22,094 nucleotides of DNA from a virus. This document shows positions 21,397 through 22,094 of this stretch, one piece after another. The notes under the pieces were generated by a model that was given only the letters and a program-made list of their open reading frames with translations, was not told where the DNA came from and searched no databases. Location: positions 1-22,094 of the IMG/VR virus record IMGVR_UViG_3300035698_014034; one strand, given 5' to 3'. The position numbers were made by a program, and so were the translations under genes. The stretch's first letter is position 1. The number at the start of each line of letters is the position of its first letter.

Positions 21397-22094
21397 ATGG
21401 CATACAAATTCAATGCATTCACAAAAAAACTGGATATAAATACAGGCTACCTCAACATAGAAGACGGAACATCCTCAGGACAAATCATCTTCTGGAATGG
21501 AACAATATGGGCACACACAGAAACTTCTGAATTGTTTTGGGATGATACTAATAAAAGAGTGGGGATTGGGACTGATAGTCCGAGTGAATTATTGCATTTA
21601 TATGCAACTGGACAAGCAATTATAAAATCAGAAACAGCAGCAGGAAGAGTTATGGAATTTGGGTCAGATGATAATGAATTTTTTACACACATCGGGACAA
21701 TCAGTTCTCATACTTTTAATTTAATAGCAAATAATAAAAAACTTATAGAATTAGACGGAGGAGCTGGAGACCAAATTAGATTTTTTGGAAATAGTGATAA
21801 TGAAATTGTAAGATTTAAGGGAGATACTGGCAATGTAGGAATAGGAACAACAACCCCAGCACAGACATTAGAAGTCAATGGAGTCATACAAGCTGATGAT
21901 GCAATCTATTTTACGCAAACAGACGGTAATGAGAATATAGACAGCGCAGCAGACGGATATTTGGATCTAACAGCTACAACAGCAATTAGATTTAATAATG
22001 CGACTGCTGATACAGACGTAGTAACAGACTTTGTAGGCACAACTAATACTGGTAAACTTTCTTGGTTTGAGGCTAATGATGTGTTTGTCTTCGA
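21397..22094 (+). CDS. Tail/appendage-like protein, 3' end outside window
   Basis: Open from ATG 21397 to the window end (232 codons). Two copies of the VGIGT-x2-P motif are visible: KRVGIGTDSPSELLHLYATG and GNVGIGTTTPAQTLEVNGVI. Such repeats are frequent in trimeric beta-structured tail-fibre or adhesin proteins, often with an endosialidase-chaperone C-terminus (not in view). Codon use changes after about 21535: earlier codons are A-rich, later ones T-ending, suggesting a recombined distal part. Receptor binding is a likely role. Confidence 0.6.
   Translation, partial: MAYKFNAFTKKLDINTGYLNIEDGTSSGQIIFWNGTIWAHTETSELFWDDTNKRVGIGTDSPSELLHLYATGQAIIKSETAAGRVMEFGSDDNEFFTHIGTISSHTFNLIANNKKLIELDGGAGDQIRFFGNSDNEIVRFKGDTGNVGIGTTTPAQTLEVNGVIQADDAIYFTQTDGNENIDSAADGYLDLTATTAIRFNNATADTDVVTDFVGTTNTGKLSWFEANDVFVF

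Noticed and set aside
1-22094. CRISPR array or insertion sequence
   Set aside because: No regularly spaced repeat-spacer pattern and no transposase-like gene or terminal inverted repeats were found.

Overview
The window looks like part of a tailed (head-tail, Caudoviricetes-like) archaeal virus or provirus. The viral assignment rests on a large terminase (ATPase plus nuclease), a portal protein, a MuF/SPP1-gp7-type head protein, a RusA resolvase and a Sak3/DUF1071 annealing protein, packed among some 35 small genes that all lie on the + strand. The archaeal assignment rests on three things seen in the sequence: a full-length Alba chromatin protein (8610-8906), a Sec11-type signal peptidase with a Ser-His-Asp arrangement (7472-7849), and TATA-like boxes upstream of the promoter-proximal genes (around 336, 8556 and 17187). 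Translation starts are mostly preceded by strong GGAGG-type Shine-Dalgarno sites, and genes overlap by ATGA or TAATG junctions. TGA, TAA and TAG are all used as stops. The host phylum cannot be fixed from this window.

Layout. 1-437 is a non-coding control region with a hairpin/T-tract terminator, direct repeats, an extended palindrome and TATA-like boxes. 438-8455 is a dense early-type operon of small proteins, many with Cys-x2-Cys zinc motifs. It contains a coiled-coil protein, a winged-helix protein, the Sak3-like annealing protein, a SWIM-type zinc protein, a PD-(D/E)XK-like protein and the signal peptidase. 8456-8609 is a structured intergenic region ending in a TATA box. 8610-10943 holds Alba, a double zinc-ribbon protein that appears to start at ATT, and a ParB-DNA methyltransferase fusion. 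10994-12858 holds two unknown proteins and then a T-richer island with small membrane ORFs and a TylF-family methyltransferase. 12882-14592 holds small proteins and RusA. 14594-17191 is the packaging module (putative TerS, an unknown protein, TerL, a ribbon-helix-helix protein). 17230-22094 is the structural module: portal fused to an ADP-ribosyltransferase, MuF-like protein, an Ig-like/carboxypeptidase-regulatory-like protein, and the beginning of a tail or appendage protein that runs off the window.

How the genes may work together. Sak3 plus RusA form a recombination pair, and ParB-methyltransferase may mark or protect viral DNA. Alba may compact or silence DNA. TerS/TerL/portal/MuF form the packaging motor and procapsid. 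The ART domain on the portal could modify host or virion proteins at assembly or entry. The main candidates for new biology are the portal-ADP-ribosyltransferase fusion, the virus-encoded Alba and Sec11-like protease, the shared promoter motif linking Alba to the structural module, and the large set of zinc-ribbon mini-proteins.
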